DNA from: CAYRLW01 sp964425215
GTDB lineage: Bacteria; Spirochaetota; Spirochaetia; Treponematales; Breznakiellaceae
NCBI GenBank assembly: GCA_964425215.1
Contig: CAYRLW010000005.1
Span: forward strand, 1-64,000
Reading direction: 5' to 3'
DNA: 64,000 bases
In this document: one piece after another, positions 42,069-49,980 of the stretch
Layout of the letters: each line of letters opens with the position of its first letter
Position numbering within the stretch: the first letter of the stretch is position 1
Notes under the pieces: generated by a model
What the model was told of the DNA's origin: nothing
Database searches by the model: none
Seen by the model: only the letters and a program-made list of their open reading frames with translations
Program-made: the position numbers and the translations under genes

Positions 42069-43028
42069 ATGAAGAAATCAGTACAGTTATTCGCGGGAGT
42101 GTGCGCACTCATCACCCTAGGAGCTTTAAACGGCTTCGCCCAATCCAATAAAAAAATCGTGTTGGGTTTCTCTCAAATCGGCGCGGAAAGCGAATGGCGA
42201 ACCGCGAACACCGAATCGATTAAAGCGTCCGCGGCGGCGGCGGGGATCGAGTTGAAATTTGCCGACGCCCAGCAGAAGCAGGAGAACCAGATTAAGGCTA
42301 TCCGTTCCTTTATCGCCCAAAAAGTCGATGTCATCGCCTTTTCGCCGGTAGTGGAAACGGGCTGGGAAACGGTTTTACAGGAAGCGAAGCGGGCAAGAAT
42401 TCCCGTAATTCTTACGGATCGTTCGGTGGATGTAAAGGACGACAGCCTTTACGTGACCTTCATGGGATCGGATTTTGTGGAAGAAGGCCGTCGAGCTGCG
42501 GTGTGGCTCCTGGGCTATATGCACACCGATAAACCGGTAAATATTGTGGAACTCCAAGGTACCGTCGGATCGGCTCCTGCCATTGATCGAAAGAAAGGCT
42601 TTGAAGACATTATGAAACCCTTCCCCAACTATAAAATCATTCGGTCCCAAACCGGCGATTTTACCCGGGCCAAGGGTAAGGAAGTCATGGAAGCCTTCTT
42701 AAAAGCGGAAGGGAAAAATATCAACGTACTGTACGCCCATAACGACGATATGGCCATCGGTGCTATCCAAGCGATCGAAGAATACGGACTACGACCGGGA
42801 AAAGATATCGTAATTGTATCGGTGGACGGGGTAAAGGGCGCTTTTGAAGCCATGATAGCGGGTAAATTGAACTGTTCCGTCGAATGTTCCCCCCTGTTAG
42901 GGGACCAGTTAATGTCGGCGGTGAAGGATCTGGTGGCGAAGAAGCCTCTTCCCAAACGGATTGTCACCAACGAAGGGGTTTACCCTGCGGAATTCGCCGC
43001 CTCCGTATTCCCCAGCCGTAAATATTAA
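42069..43028 (+). CDS. ytfQ: Galactofuranose-type sugar ABC transporter, substrate-binding protein
   Basis: 319 residues from ATG 42069 (AAGGAGG 11 bases upstream; ATG 42060 is too close). Signal peptide 1-22 (LFAGVCALITLGALNGFA-Q). Matches YtfQ: VLGFSQIGAESEWRTANTESI, ADAQQKQENQIKAIRSFIAQKVDVIAFSPVVETGWE, LTDRSVDVKDDSLYVTF, ELQGTVGSAPAIDRKKGF. YtfQ of E. coli binds galactofuranose; the true ligand here may differ. The hairpin after it may favour its higher expression. Confidence 0.92.
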   Translation: MKKSVQLFAGVCALITLGALNGFAQSNKKIVLGFSQIGAESEWRTANTESIKASAAAAGIELKFADAQQKQENQIKAIRSFIAQKVDVIAFSPVVETGWETVLQEAKRARIPVILTDRSVDVKDDSLYVTFMGSDFVEEGRRAAVWLLGYMHTDKPVNIVELQGTVGSAPAIDRKKGFEDIMKPFPNYKIIRSQTGDFTRAKGKEVMEAFLKAEGKNINVLYAHNDDMAIGAIQAIEEYGLRPGKDIVIVSVDGVKGAFEAMIAGKLNCSVECSPLLGDQLMSAVKDLVAKKPLPKRIVTNEGVYPAEFAASVFPSRKY

Positions 43029-43047
43029 ATAAGTAAAAATGGCATCC

Positions 43048-43074
43048 GGGCGTTTCGGTGGTTCCGAAACGCCC
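43048..43074 (+). other. Intraoperonic hairpin between ytfQ and ytfR
   Basis: GGGCGTTTCGG (43048-43058) and CCGAAACGCCC (43064-43074) form an 11-bp stem with a TGGTT loop, followed by TCCTTATTT. It resembles mRNA-stabilising or partially terminating hairpins found after binding-protein genes. Confidence 0.6.
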
Positions 43075-43102
43075 TCCTTATTTACGGAAGGAGCGTAACG
43101 GC

Positions 43103-44617
43103 ATGGAAGATCAAACGATGCTCTCTATGAAGAATATATCAAAATATTTTCCCGGTGTACGAGCCCTTTCGGGGGTTAATTTTTCTTTAAAGTCGGGGGA
43201 AATTCACGCCCTGATGGGACAAAACGGGGCGGGAAAATCTACTCTTATTAAAATTCTTACGGGGGTGTACAAACCCGATACGGGAACCATCCTTTTAAAA
43301 GGCAAACCGGTCCAGGTGGAATCGCCTGAACACGCTCAAGACCTGGGAATAGCTACCGTGTACCAGGAAGTGAACCTTTGTCCCAACCTTTCGGTGGCGG
43401 AAAACTTGCTTTTGGGCAGGGAACCCCGTAAAGTCTGGGGTATTTCGTGGAAAACCATGCTTTCGGAAGCGAAAAAAAACATAAAAGAAAAACTGGATTT
43501 GGACATAGATCCCGCTCGGCCGTTGGGTTCCTATTCCCTGGCGATTCAGCAGATGGTGGCTATCGCCCGTTCTCTCTGCGTCCGTTCGGATATTCTTATT
43601 TTGGACGAACCTACCTCCAGCTTGGACGAAGCGGAGGTGGAACGGCTTTTTCTTATTCTTAGAAAACTAAAGCAAGAGGGGCTGGCGATCCTTTTCGTTA
43701 CCCATTTTCTTGATCAGGTATACGCCGTGTCCGATCGAATTACCGTCCTAAGAAACGGTGAGTTCGTGGGAACTTCGGTCGCTTCGGAGCTTTCTAAAAT
43801 TGATTTAATCAGCCAAATGGTGGGAAAAGATCCCGCCGAATTAGCTTCTAATCTGGTACATAGGGAAAAACAATCCGGTGGAACGACAGAGGAAATTCTG
43901 AATATCAAAGGATTGGGCAAAACGGGGTACTTAAAACCCATCGATTTAACCCTTCGTCGGGGAGAAATCGTAGGACTGGCGGGACTTTTGGGTTCCGGTC
44001 GTACCGAAACCGCTAAATTGCTGTTCGCCGCGGAACGGGCGACCGAAGGAACCGTTTACAAAGACCAGCGGGAAGTTCATCTGTCGTCACCCCGGGATGC
44101 CATAATGGAGGGAATCGGTTTCTGTCCAGAGGATCGAAAAACAGAAGGCTTGGTGGGAGATCTTTCGGTTCGGGAAAACATAATACTTGCTTTGCAAGCT
44201 AAACAAGGGATCCTTCGGTATCTTTCCCGAAAGGATCAGGAAGAAATCGCGCAAAATTTCATTAAGGTATTGGATATTAAAACACCAAACGCTGACCGAC
44301 CCGTAAAGACTTTGTCGGGGGGAAACCAACAGAAGGTGCTCTTAGCCCGATGGCTGGCAACTACACCCTCTATTCTTATTTTGGACGAACCGACCCGGGG
44401 AATCGATGTGGGAGCCAAGGGAGAAATCCTTCAACGGATAGCCCAATTACGAAACGAAGGCATCTCGATTGTGTTTATCTCTTCCGAATTAGAAGAAGTG
44501 GTCGCCACGAGCGATAGAATTGTGGTGTTTCGGGACAAAAAGAAAATCGCGGAAGCGGAAGGTTCGGATATCGAAGAGCCCACTATTATGCGTTTAATTG
44601 CCCAGGAGGATGCCTGA
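43103..44617 (+). CDS. ytfR: Sugar ABC transporter ATP-binding protein (two ATPase domains)
   Basis: 504 residues from ATG 43103 (GGAAGGAG upstream; the frame to 43058 runs through the hairpin and is rejected). First ATPase: Walker A GQNGAGKSTL, signature LGSYSLAIQQM, Walker B ILILDEPTSSLD. Second: degenerate Walker A GLLGSGRTETAKLL, signature KTLSGGNQQKVLLARWLA, Walker B ILILDEPTRGIDVG. The weak first signature and degenerate second P-loop are normal in RbsA/YtfR proteins. Confidence 0.94.
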   Translation: MEDQTMLSMKNISKYFPGVRALSGVNFSLKSGEIHALMGQNGAGKSTLIKILTGVYKPDTGTILLKGKPVQVESPEHAQDLGIATVYQEVNLCPNLSVAENLLLGREPRKVWGISWKTMLSEAKKNIKEKLDLDIDPARPLGSYSLAIQQMVAIARSLCVRSDILILDEPTSSLDEAEVERLFLILRKLKQEGLAILFVTHFLDQVYAVSDRITVLRNGEFVGTSVASELSKIDLISQMVGKDPAELASNLVHREKQSGGTTEEILNIKGLGKTGYLKPIDLTLRRGEIVGLAGLLGSGRTETAKLLFAAERATEGTVYKDQREVHLSSPRDAIMEGIGFCPEDRKTEGLVGDLSVRENIILALQAKQGILRYLSRKDQEEIAQNFIKVLDIKTPNADRPVKTLSGGNQQKVLLARWLATTPSILILDEPTRGIDVGAKGEILQRIAQLRNEGISIVFISSELEEVVATSDRIVVFRDKKKIAEAEGSDIEEPTIMRLIAQEDA

Positions 44618-44618
44618 C

Positions 44619-45671
44619 ATGAAAGTAAAAGTACGTTCCCTTCAGCAGTTTAACCTCTTTTGGCCCCTCATGGTCCTTTTACTTTTGGTTATTATAAATC
44701 TCTTTCTGACCAAAGATTTCCTCGTTGTAGAATGGAAGGATGGCCGTTTTTCGGGGATTTTGGTGGATATTTTGAATCGATCCACCTATATAGGCATTAT
44801 CGCCATCGGTTTGACCTTGGTAATCGCTACGGGGGGGATAGACATTTCCGTCGGATCGGTGGTCGCGATTTCGGGAGCCGTGGCGGCCTATTTGATCGGT
44901 GGGGAACTGGTTCTCCAGGGGGATCAGCAGATCCTGGTAACCCGAACCCCTATGGGTGTCGCTATCCCGGCGGCCCTGGCGGTAGCCCTGGTGTTGGGCA
45001 TGTGGAATGGGGTTCTGGTTACCCGTTGGAAAATCCAGCCCATAGTGGCGACCCTTATCTTAATGGTATCTGGTCGGGGTATCGCCCAACTGGTTACCAA
45101 CGGCCAAATAATCACTATATATTACACCCCTTACTTTTTTATCGGTAACGGAACTTTTTTGGGCATCCCCTTTTCGCTTTACCTGCTCCTGGCGGTGTTG
45201 GCCCTGGTGATTTTTATTACCCGTAAAACCGCCCTGGGACTATTCTTGGAGTCCATAGGCGTTAACCGGACCGCCAGCCGTTATTCGGGAATACAAGAAC
45301 GACGGATCGTATTTTGGTCTTACGCTTTCTGCGCTTTTTGTGCGGGCGTGTCGGGACTTTTAGTCAGTTCTAACGTTAAAAGCGCCGATGGAAACAACGC
45401 GGGTGACCTGTTTGAGCTGGACGCGATTTTGGCGGTGGTTATTGGAGGGACATCGCTCAATGGCGGTAAATTCAGCCTTGGCGGGTCAATTCTGGGTGCA
45501 ATCATTATTCAGACCCTTACCACGACCATCTATTCCATCGGCGTCCCTCCTCAAGTCAACCTGGTCATCAAATCGATCGTGGTTTTCCTGGTTTCTATGT
45601 TGCAATCGGAAAACTTTAGGGCTCTATTCTTATTAGGCCGGAAGAACGCTTTTTCGCGGGGTGCGGTATGA
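44619..45671 (+). CDS. ytfT: Sugar ABC transporter permease
   Basis: 350 residues from ATG 44619 with AGGAGG nine bases before; it starts one base after the ytfR stop. About nine hydrophobic segments and the family motif LVIATGGIDISVGSVVAISGAVAAYLI (residues about 70-96), GTSLNGGKFSLGGSILGA near the end. The ATGA overlap with yjfF couples the two permeases. Confidence 0.92.
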   Translation: MKVKVRSLQQFNLFWPLMVLLLLVIINLFLTKDFLVVEWKDGRFSGILVDILNRSTYIGIIAIGLTLVIATGGIDISVGSVVAISGAVAAYLIGGELVLQGDQQILVTRTPMGVAIPAALAVALVLGMWNGVLVTRWKIQPIVATLILMVSGRGIAQLVTNGQIITIYYTPYFFIGNGTFLGIPFSLYLLLAVLALVIFITRKTALGLFLESIGVNRTASRYSGIQERRIVFWSYAFCAFCAGVSGLLVSSNVKSADGNNAGDLFELDAILAVVIGGTSLNGGKFSLGGSILGAIIIQTLTTTIYSIGVPPQVNLVIKSIVVFLVSMLQSENFRALFLLGRKNAFSRGAV

Positions 45672-46645
45672 AAAATAAGCATTTACCCTTTCTAGTTACC
45701 CTGGCTCTGTTTATTATTATGTACGCCGCTGGGTCAGTAGCGTATCCCAACTTTTTCAGCATTCAAGTATTCATCAATCTCTTTATAGACAACGCTTTTT
45801 TGGGTATTGCCGCGGTGGGTATGACTATGGTCATCCTTTCGGGAGGTATCGATCTATCGGTAGGTTCGGTAGTAGCCCTGGTAACCATGATTTCCGCGGA
45901 TCTGCTCCAAAAGGAAGTACCTCCGGTCTGGGTGATCCTTATTGTCCTGGTAGCAGCCTCCAGTATTGGAGCTTTTCAGGGAATTATGATTGAATTTTTT
46001 AAAGTTCAACCCTTTATTGCCACGTTGGCGGGGATGTTTTTTGCCCGAGGGGCCTGCTACCTCATCAGTATCGATACGATCAATATAGACAACGATTGGT
46101 ACCGTTCGGTGAGTATGGCGGCAATAGAATTACCCACGGGGGATTTTATCTCGATCAACGTACTTATTTTCCTGGTTGTGGCCATAATCGGGTGGTGGCT
46201 TCTTCGGTACACCCGTTTTGGGCGAACGATTTACGCCATAGGCGGATCAGAACCGTCGGCTATCTTGATGGGCTTACCGGTTCGTAGGACTAAGGTTTTG
46301 ATTTATACTATCAATGGGCTATGCGCCGGGGTTGCGGGGGTGGTGTTTACCTTCTATATGCTGTCGGGGTACGCCCTCCATTGTAAGGATCTCCATATGG
46401 ACGCCATAGCGGCGGTGGTAATGGGGGGAACCCTGCTTACCGGAGGTGTCGGTTCCATCGGCGGCTCCATCGTGGGAGTCTTGATTTTAGGTACTATCCA
46501 AACCATAATCAATTTTCAAGGAACCCTCAGTTCTTGGTGGACCCGGATCGTCGTAGGCCTGCTGATTTTTGCTTTTATCCTTATGCAAAGCCTTATAAAT
46601 CAAGGGGACCGGCTCCAGCGGAAAAAAGCCGTAGTAAAAAAATAG
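45668..46645 (+). CDS. yjfF: Sugar ABC transporter permease, second subunit
   Basis: 325 residues, about nine hydrophobic segments, MVILSGGIDLSVGSVVALVTM at about 57-77 and GGTLLTGGVGSIGGSIVGVLILG at about 254-276. Two different permease genes are characteristic of the YtfQRT-YjfF system. Last gene of the sugar locus. Confidence 0.92.
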   Translation: MKNKHLPFLVTLALFIIMYAAGSVAYPNFFSIQVFINLFIDNAFLGIAAVGMTMVILSGGIDLSVGSVVALVTMISADLLQKEVPPVWVILIVLVAASSIGAFQGIMIEFFKVQPFIATLAGMFFARGACYLISIDTINIDNDWYRSVSMAAIELPTGDFISINVLIFLVVAIIGWWLLRYTRFGRTIYAIGGSEPSAILMGLPVRRTKVLIYTINGLCAGVAGVVFTFYMLSGYALHCKDLHMDAIAAVVMGGTLLTGGVGSIGGSIVGVLILGTIQTIINFQGTLSSWWTRIVVGLLIFAFILMQSLINQGDRLQRKKAVVKK

Positions 46646-46710
46646 GTATCCCAAGTCGCCGCGAAGAACTCCAAGATTTAGCGGGGTGGTTCCTCTGGGC
46701 CGTTCCGCTA

Positions 46711-46740
46711 TTGACGTAAAGGCCCTGCGCGTTGTATAAG
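46711..46740 (+). promoter_or_regulatory. Promoter of rplU-prp-rpmA
   Basis: TTGACG (46711-46716), 18-bp spacer, TATAAG (46735-46740). Leaves a leader of about 35 nt with AGAGGATG before ATG 46782, unlike the leaderless promoters elsewhere in the window. Confidence 0.65.
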
Positions 46741-46781
46741 TACAAACGCTTATTATTCATACTTATAGAGGATGAACGTAC

Positions 46782-47093
46782 ATGTACGCATTAGTCGAAT
46801 TCAAGGGTAAACAATACAAGGCCGAAAAGGGCGCCCTGTTAAAAGTTGATAGGATCTCCGCCGATGTGGGTTCCGCGGTCGATATTGATTCGGTGCTTCT
46901 CGTTTCCGGCGATACGGTTTCTGTGGGCGCTCCCTACGTTAAGGGCGCTAAGGTTACCGCGGTGGTGGAAAATCACGGAAAGGGCGATAAAATTATCGTG
47001 TTTAAGTATATGCCTAAAAAGGATTACCGTCGTAAACAGGGACATCGTCAGCAATACTCCCTGATTCGGATTCAGGACATAGTCGGGGCGTAA
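46782..47093 (+). CDS. rplU: 50S ribosomal protein L21
   Basis: 103 residues: MYALVEFKGKQYKAEKGALLKVD at the start, VTAVVENHGKGDKIIVFKYMPKKDYRRKQGHRQQYSLIRI at the end are diagnostic. First gene of the conserved L21-Prp-L27 operon. Confidence 0.96.
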   Translation: MYALVEFKGKQYKAEKGALLKVDRISADVGSAVDIDSVLLVSGDTVSVGAPYVKGAKVTAVVENHGKGDKIIVFKYMPKKDYRRKQGHRQQYSLIRIQDIVGA

Positions 47094-47100
47094 AGCCTCT

Positions 47101-47439
47101 ATGATTACAGTCGATATGGTCCTTGACGAGGCGGGGTTATTGAGATCCTGCCGAGTGGAGGGTCATGCCGGCAAAGGGCCAGCGGGGGGTGACGTGGTGT
47201 GCGCCGCCGTTTCCGTATTGGTAAGAACGGCCCTAAGGGTTCTCTCCCAAACGGAGGGGATTACGGTTCGGGGAGGGGCCCCGCGAAGGGGTTCCTCGTG
47301 GATGGAAACCGATTATAGCGGGGAAAAGGCCGAGTTCCTTTCTGGGGTGACGGCTTGTTTATCCGAAGGTCTGGTTTCGGTGGCCCACGATTACCCGGAC
47401 TATTGCGATGTACGTATACGGACTGAACGGAGGGAATAA
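47101..47439 (+). CDS. prp: Ribosomal-processing cysteine protease Prp (YsxB)
   Basis: 112 residues. Catalytic His22 in RVEGHAGKG and Cys34 in GGDVVCAAVSVLVRTAL match the Prp dyad. In Firmicutes this protease removes an N-terminal extension from L27; the L27 encoded next has no such extension. ysxB sits between rplU and rpmA as in most genomes that have it. Confidence 0.9.
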   Translation: MITVDMVLDEAGLLRSCRVEGHAGKGPAGGDVVCAAVSVLVRTALRVLSQTEGITVRGGAPRRGSSWMETDYSGEKAEFLSGVTACLSEGLVSVAHDYPDYCDVRIRTERRE

Positions 47440-47440
47440 C

Positions 47441-47704
47441 ATGGCGCGAAAACGGGGCGGAAGCGGAGCAAAAAACGGTCGGGATTCGAATCCCCAGTAT
47501 TTGGGTATTAAGGCTTCTGGGGGATCCTACGTCAAAGCGGGGACCATTATTGTTCGACAGAGGGGTACAAAAATTCATCCCGGAACAAACGTGGGTTGCG
47601 GTTCCGACTACACCCTGTTCGCTTTGGTAGACGGCTTGGTGTCGTTTACCCAGCGCAGGGGACGTAAGCTCGTCGGCGTTCAGCTCGCCGCGGCGAACGA
47701 ATAA
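47441..47704 (+). CDS. rpmA: 50S ribosomal protein L27
   Basis: 87 residues from ATG 47441 (GGAGGG nine bases before): MARKRGGSGAKNGRDSNPQY, then YVKAGTIIVRQRGTKIHPG. The mature-type N-terminus is directly encoded. An upstream in-frame ATG at 47408 would add 11 residues (MYVYGLNGGNN) without a Prp cleavage motif and inside prp; rejected. Confidence 0.96.
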   Translation: MARKRGGSGAKNGRDSNPQYLGIKASGGSYVKAGTIIVRQRGTKIHPGTNVGCGSDYTLFALVDGLVSFTQRRGRKLVGVQLAAANE

Positions 47705-47749
47705 TCATCAACCGGGGGGAACCGCTGGGGACCCTGTGGCTGAATGCGC

Positions 47750-47780
47750 GGCGCGTCCAGAGGGCGCGCCGTTTGTTTTT
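47750..47780 (+). terminator. Hairpin with T-rich tail after rpmA
   Basis: GGCGCG (47750-47755) with CGCGCC (47765-47770) followed by GTTTGTTTTT; it ends nine bases before the Obg start. It could end the ribosomal-protein transcript or attenuate obg. Confidence 0.55.
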
Positions 47781-47788
47781 ATGGTGTT

Positions 47789-48799
47789 ATGCAAAAATTT
47801 GCGGACGAAGCGATTATTGAAGTTGTAGCGGGAAACGGTGGAAACGGTTGTGTAGCCTTTAGAAGGGAGAAGTACGCTCCCATGGGCGGGCCTTCCGGCG
47901 GTGACGGGGGTAAGGGGGGGGACGTCATTTTCGAGGTTCGCCGCAACCTTAGAACCCTGGCTCACCTTCGGTATAAGCAGACCTTTAAGGCCGAAAACGG
48001 CCGAGACGGGGAGGGTTCCCAGCGGTACGGCCGTAACGGCGCGGATATCCTGGTACCCGTTCCCCCGGGAACGATTATCAAAGACGCGGATACGGACGAG
48101 GTCATCCGTGATTTTGGGACCGACGAAGGGAAATTCCTCTTCTTAAAGGGAGGAAACGGTGGCTGGGGGAACGTACATTTTAAGTCCTCCACGAACCAGG
48201 CTCCCCGCAGGGCCCTGGAGGGTCAACGGGGTCCCAGCCGGCGGCTAAAGGTAGAATTGCAGGTTATGGCGGATATCGGTTTTGTGGGATTTCCTAACGC
48301 GGGAAAATCATCCCTGTTGGACCGGTTTACCAACGCCCGGCCAAAAATCGCTCCCTATCCTTTTACCACCAAAATTCCCAATTTGGGCATCCTGACGGTG
48401 GACGATAGGGATATCATCCTGGCGGATATTCCTGGCCTCATCGAGGGGGCCTCCCACGGCGCGGGGCTCGGTATTCGGTTTTTAAAGCATATAAGCCGGA
48501 CTGCGGGTTTGGCGTTTTTAATCGACCTTTCGGAGCCCCAGTATCTGAACGCCTTTGATACCCTTTTAAAGGAATTAGAAGCCTTTTCTCCGGACTTGGT
48601 CGCCAAGGAACGGGTGTTAATCGGCACAAAATTAGACCTGGAGGGTACTTCCGAGGCGTTGCAAGAGTTACGGACCAAGTATCCCGAAGAGCGGGTGCTG
48701 GGAATTTCGGTGTTTTCCGGTGAAGGCTTGAACGAGGTGGCCGCCGCATTTATGGCTATGATTGGTCGCATGGAACAGAATGAGGTGGAAGGGGCGTGA
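47789..48799 (+). CDS. obg: GTPase Obg/CgtA
   Basis: 336 residues from ATG 47789, giving the standard start MQKFADEAIIEVVAGNGGNGCVAFRREKY. Gly-rich Obg fold 1-155; G domain about 158-330 with G1 GFPNAGKSSL, G3 DIPGLIEGA, G4 TKLD. Essential 50S assembly and stress GTPase; lacks the C-terminal OCT domain. nadD begins inside its last codons (GTGA). Confidence 0.95.
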   Translation: MQKFADEAIIEVVAGNGGNGCVAFRREKYAPMGGPSGGDGGKGGDVIFEVRRNLRTLAHLRYKQTFKAENGRDGEGSQRYGRNGADILVPVPPGTIIKDADTDEVIRDFGTDEGKFLFLKGGNGGWGNVHFKSSTNQAPRRALEGQRGPSRRLKVELQVMADIGFVGFPNAGKSSLLDRFTNARPKIAPYPFTTKIPNLGILTVDDRDIILADIPGLIEGASHGAGLGIRFLKHISRTAGLAFLIDLSEPQYLNAFDTLLKELEAFSPDLVAKERVLIGTKLDLEGTSEALQELRTKYPEERVLGISVFSGEGLNEVAAAFMAMIGRMEQNEVEGA

Positions 48800-49980
48800 C
48801 CTTAGCGATCCTGGGGGGAAGTTTTAACCCGGTCCATGTGGGCCACCTGGCGTTGGCGGACGCGGTGCTTTCGACGTTCCATTACGATCGAATACTCCTA
48901 ATTCCATCGTTCCAATCCCCTTTTAAAGAAAGCGGTCAGGGGGTTTCCAGCGAAGACCGTCTGGACCTTCTGCTAGCATCCGTGGGGGCCGACGGCCGGA
49001 TCGGGGTAGATGACTGTGAAATTAAAAGACAGGGGATCTCCTATACCATCGATACCCTAAACGATATAGAAAACCGTTATAAACCCCGGGGGAAAATCGG
49101 TCTGGTACTGGGGGATGACTTAATCGAGGGTTTTCCCGGTTGGAGAAACGCCGAAGAACTGGCCCAGCGGACAGATCTTATCCTAGCCCGCCGGCTGTTT
49201 CAAACCCCCGTATCCTTTCCCTATCCCCACAGGGATCTGAGAAATGATATTATTTCCGTGGCGTCCAACGAAATTCGACGGCGCATATCGGAAGGCCAAG
49301 CCTGGAAATATTTGGTTCCCCCCGGAGCGAGGGATCTAATACAGGATCGCCGGCTGTACGGGTACACGGCGGATCCCTTGGCCCCTGAAGGTTCCCCGGA
49401 GCCCCCTATCACCCTTATATCCCGGGTGGAAGAGTACGCCCGATCCCTGCTACCCCGGAACCGGTTCCTCCATAGTCGGCAGGTGGCCCTTTTTTCCCAG
49501 GACCTTTGTTCCCGCTTTGGGTTACCCCCCGCCCAGGGGTATTTGGCGGGTATAGCCCACGATCTTTGTAAAGGGATGGCCGATGACCAGCTCAAAGAGC
49601 TGGCTCTGGTGGATGGGCTCTCACTTTCCCCGTTAGAAGAAGCGAAGCCCTCTCTCTTACACGCCCGGGCCGCGGCGGTCCTTTTAAAAAGCCGTTTTGG
49701 AGTGGAAACCGAAGCTGTTCTGGAGGCCATTCGCTTTCATACCACCGGAGCTATCGGTATGGGGCCCCTAGCCAAAATAGTGTACGTGGCTGATAAAATT
49801 GAACCATCCCGGACAGGCGTCCGGGGCGAATTACGGGTCTTAGCGCAAACCGAGGGGTTGGATCGATTGTTTTATAAGGTTCTCCAGGATACGGCGGCGT
49901 ACCTTCAATCCAAGGGAAGGGAACTTTCGGAGGAGACAAGGGCATTGTTACAATACTCGCGAGGGGGAACTGAAGGATGA
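48796..49980 (+). CDS. nadD: NadD-YqeK fusion: nicotinate-mononucleotide adenylyltransferase plus HD hydrolase
   Basis: 394 residues from GTG 48796 overlapping the obg stop. Residues 1-190: nucleotidyltransferase fold, LGGSFNPVHVGHLALAD (HxGH site), IPSFQSPFK, YTIDTLNDI, and SNEIRRRISEG (the ISSTxIR position). Residues about 210-390: HD domain, FLHSRQVALFSQDLC, AGIAHDLCKG, HARAAAVLL, IRFHTTG, IVYVADKIEPSR, as in YqeK diadenosine-tetraphosphate hydrolases. The two are usually separate adjacent genes. Confidence 0.92.
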   Translation: MTLAILGGSFNPVHVGHLALADAVLSTFHYDRILLIPSFQSPFKESGQGVSSEDRLDLLLASVGADGRIGVDDCEIKRQGISYTIDTLNDIENRYKPRGKIGLVLGDDLIEGFPGWRNAEELAQRTDLILARRLFQTPVSFPYPHRDLRNDIISVASNEIRRRISEGQAWKYLVPPGARDLIQDRRLYGYTADPLAPEGSPEPPITLISRVEEYARSLLPRNRFLHSRQVALFSQDLCSRFGLPPAQGYLAGIAHDLCKGMADDQLKELALVDGLSLSPLEEAKPSLLHARAAAVLLKSRFGVETEAVLEAIRFHTTGAIGMGPLAKIVYVADKIEPSRTGVRGELRVLAQTEGLDRLFYKVLQDTAAYLQSKGRELSEETRALLQYSRGGTEG

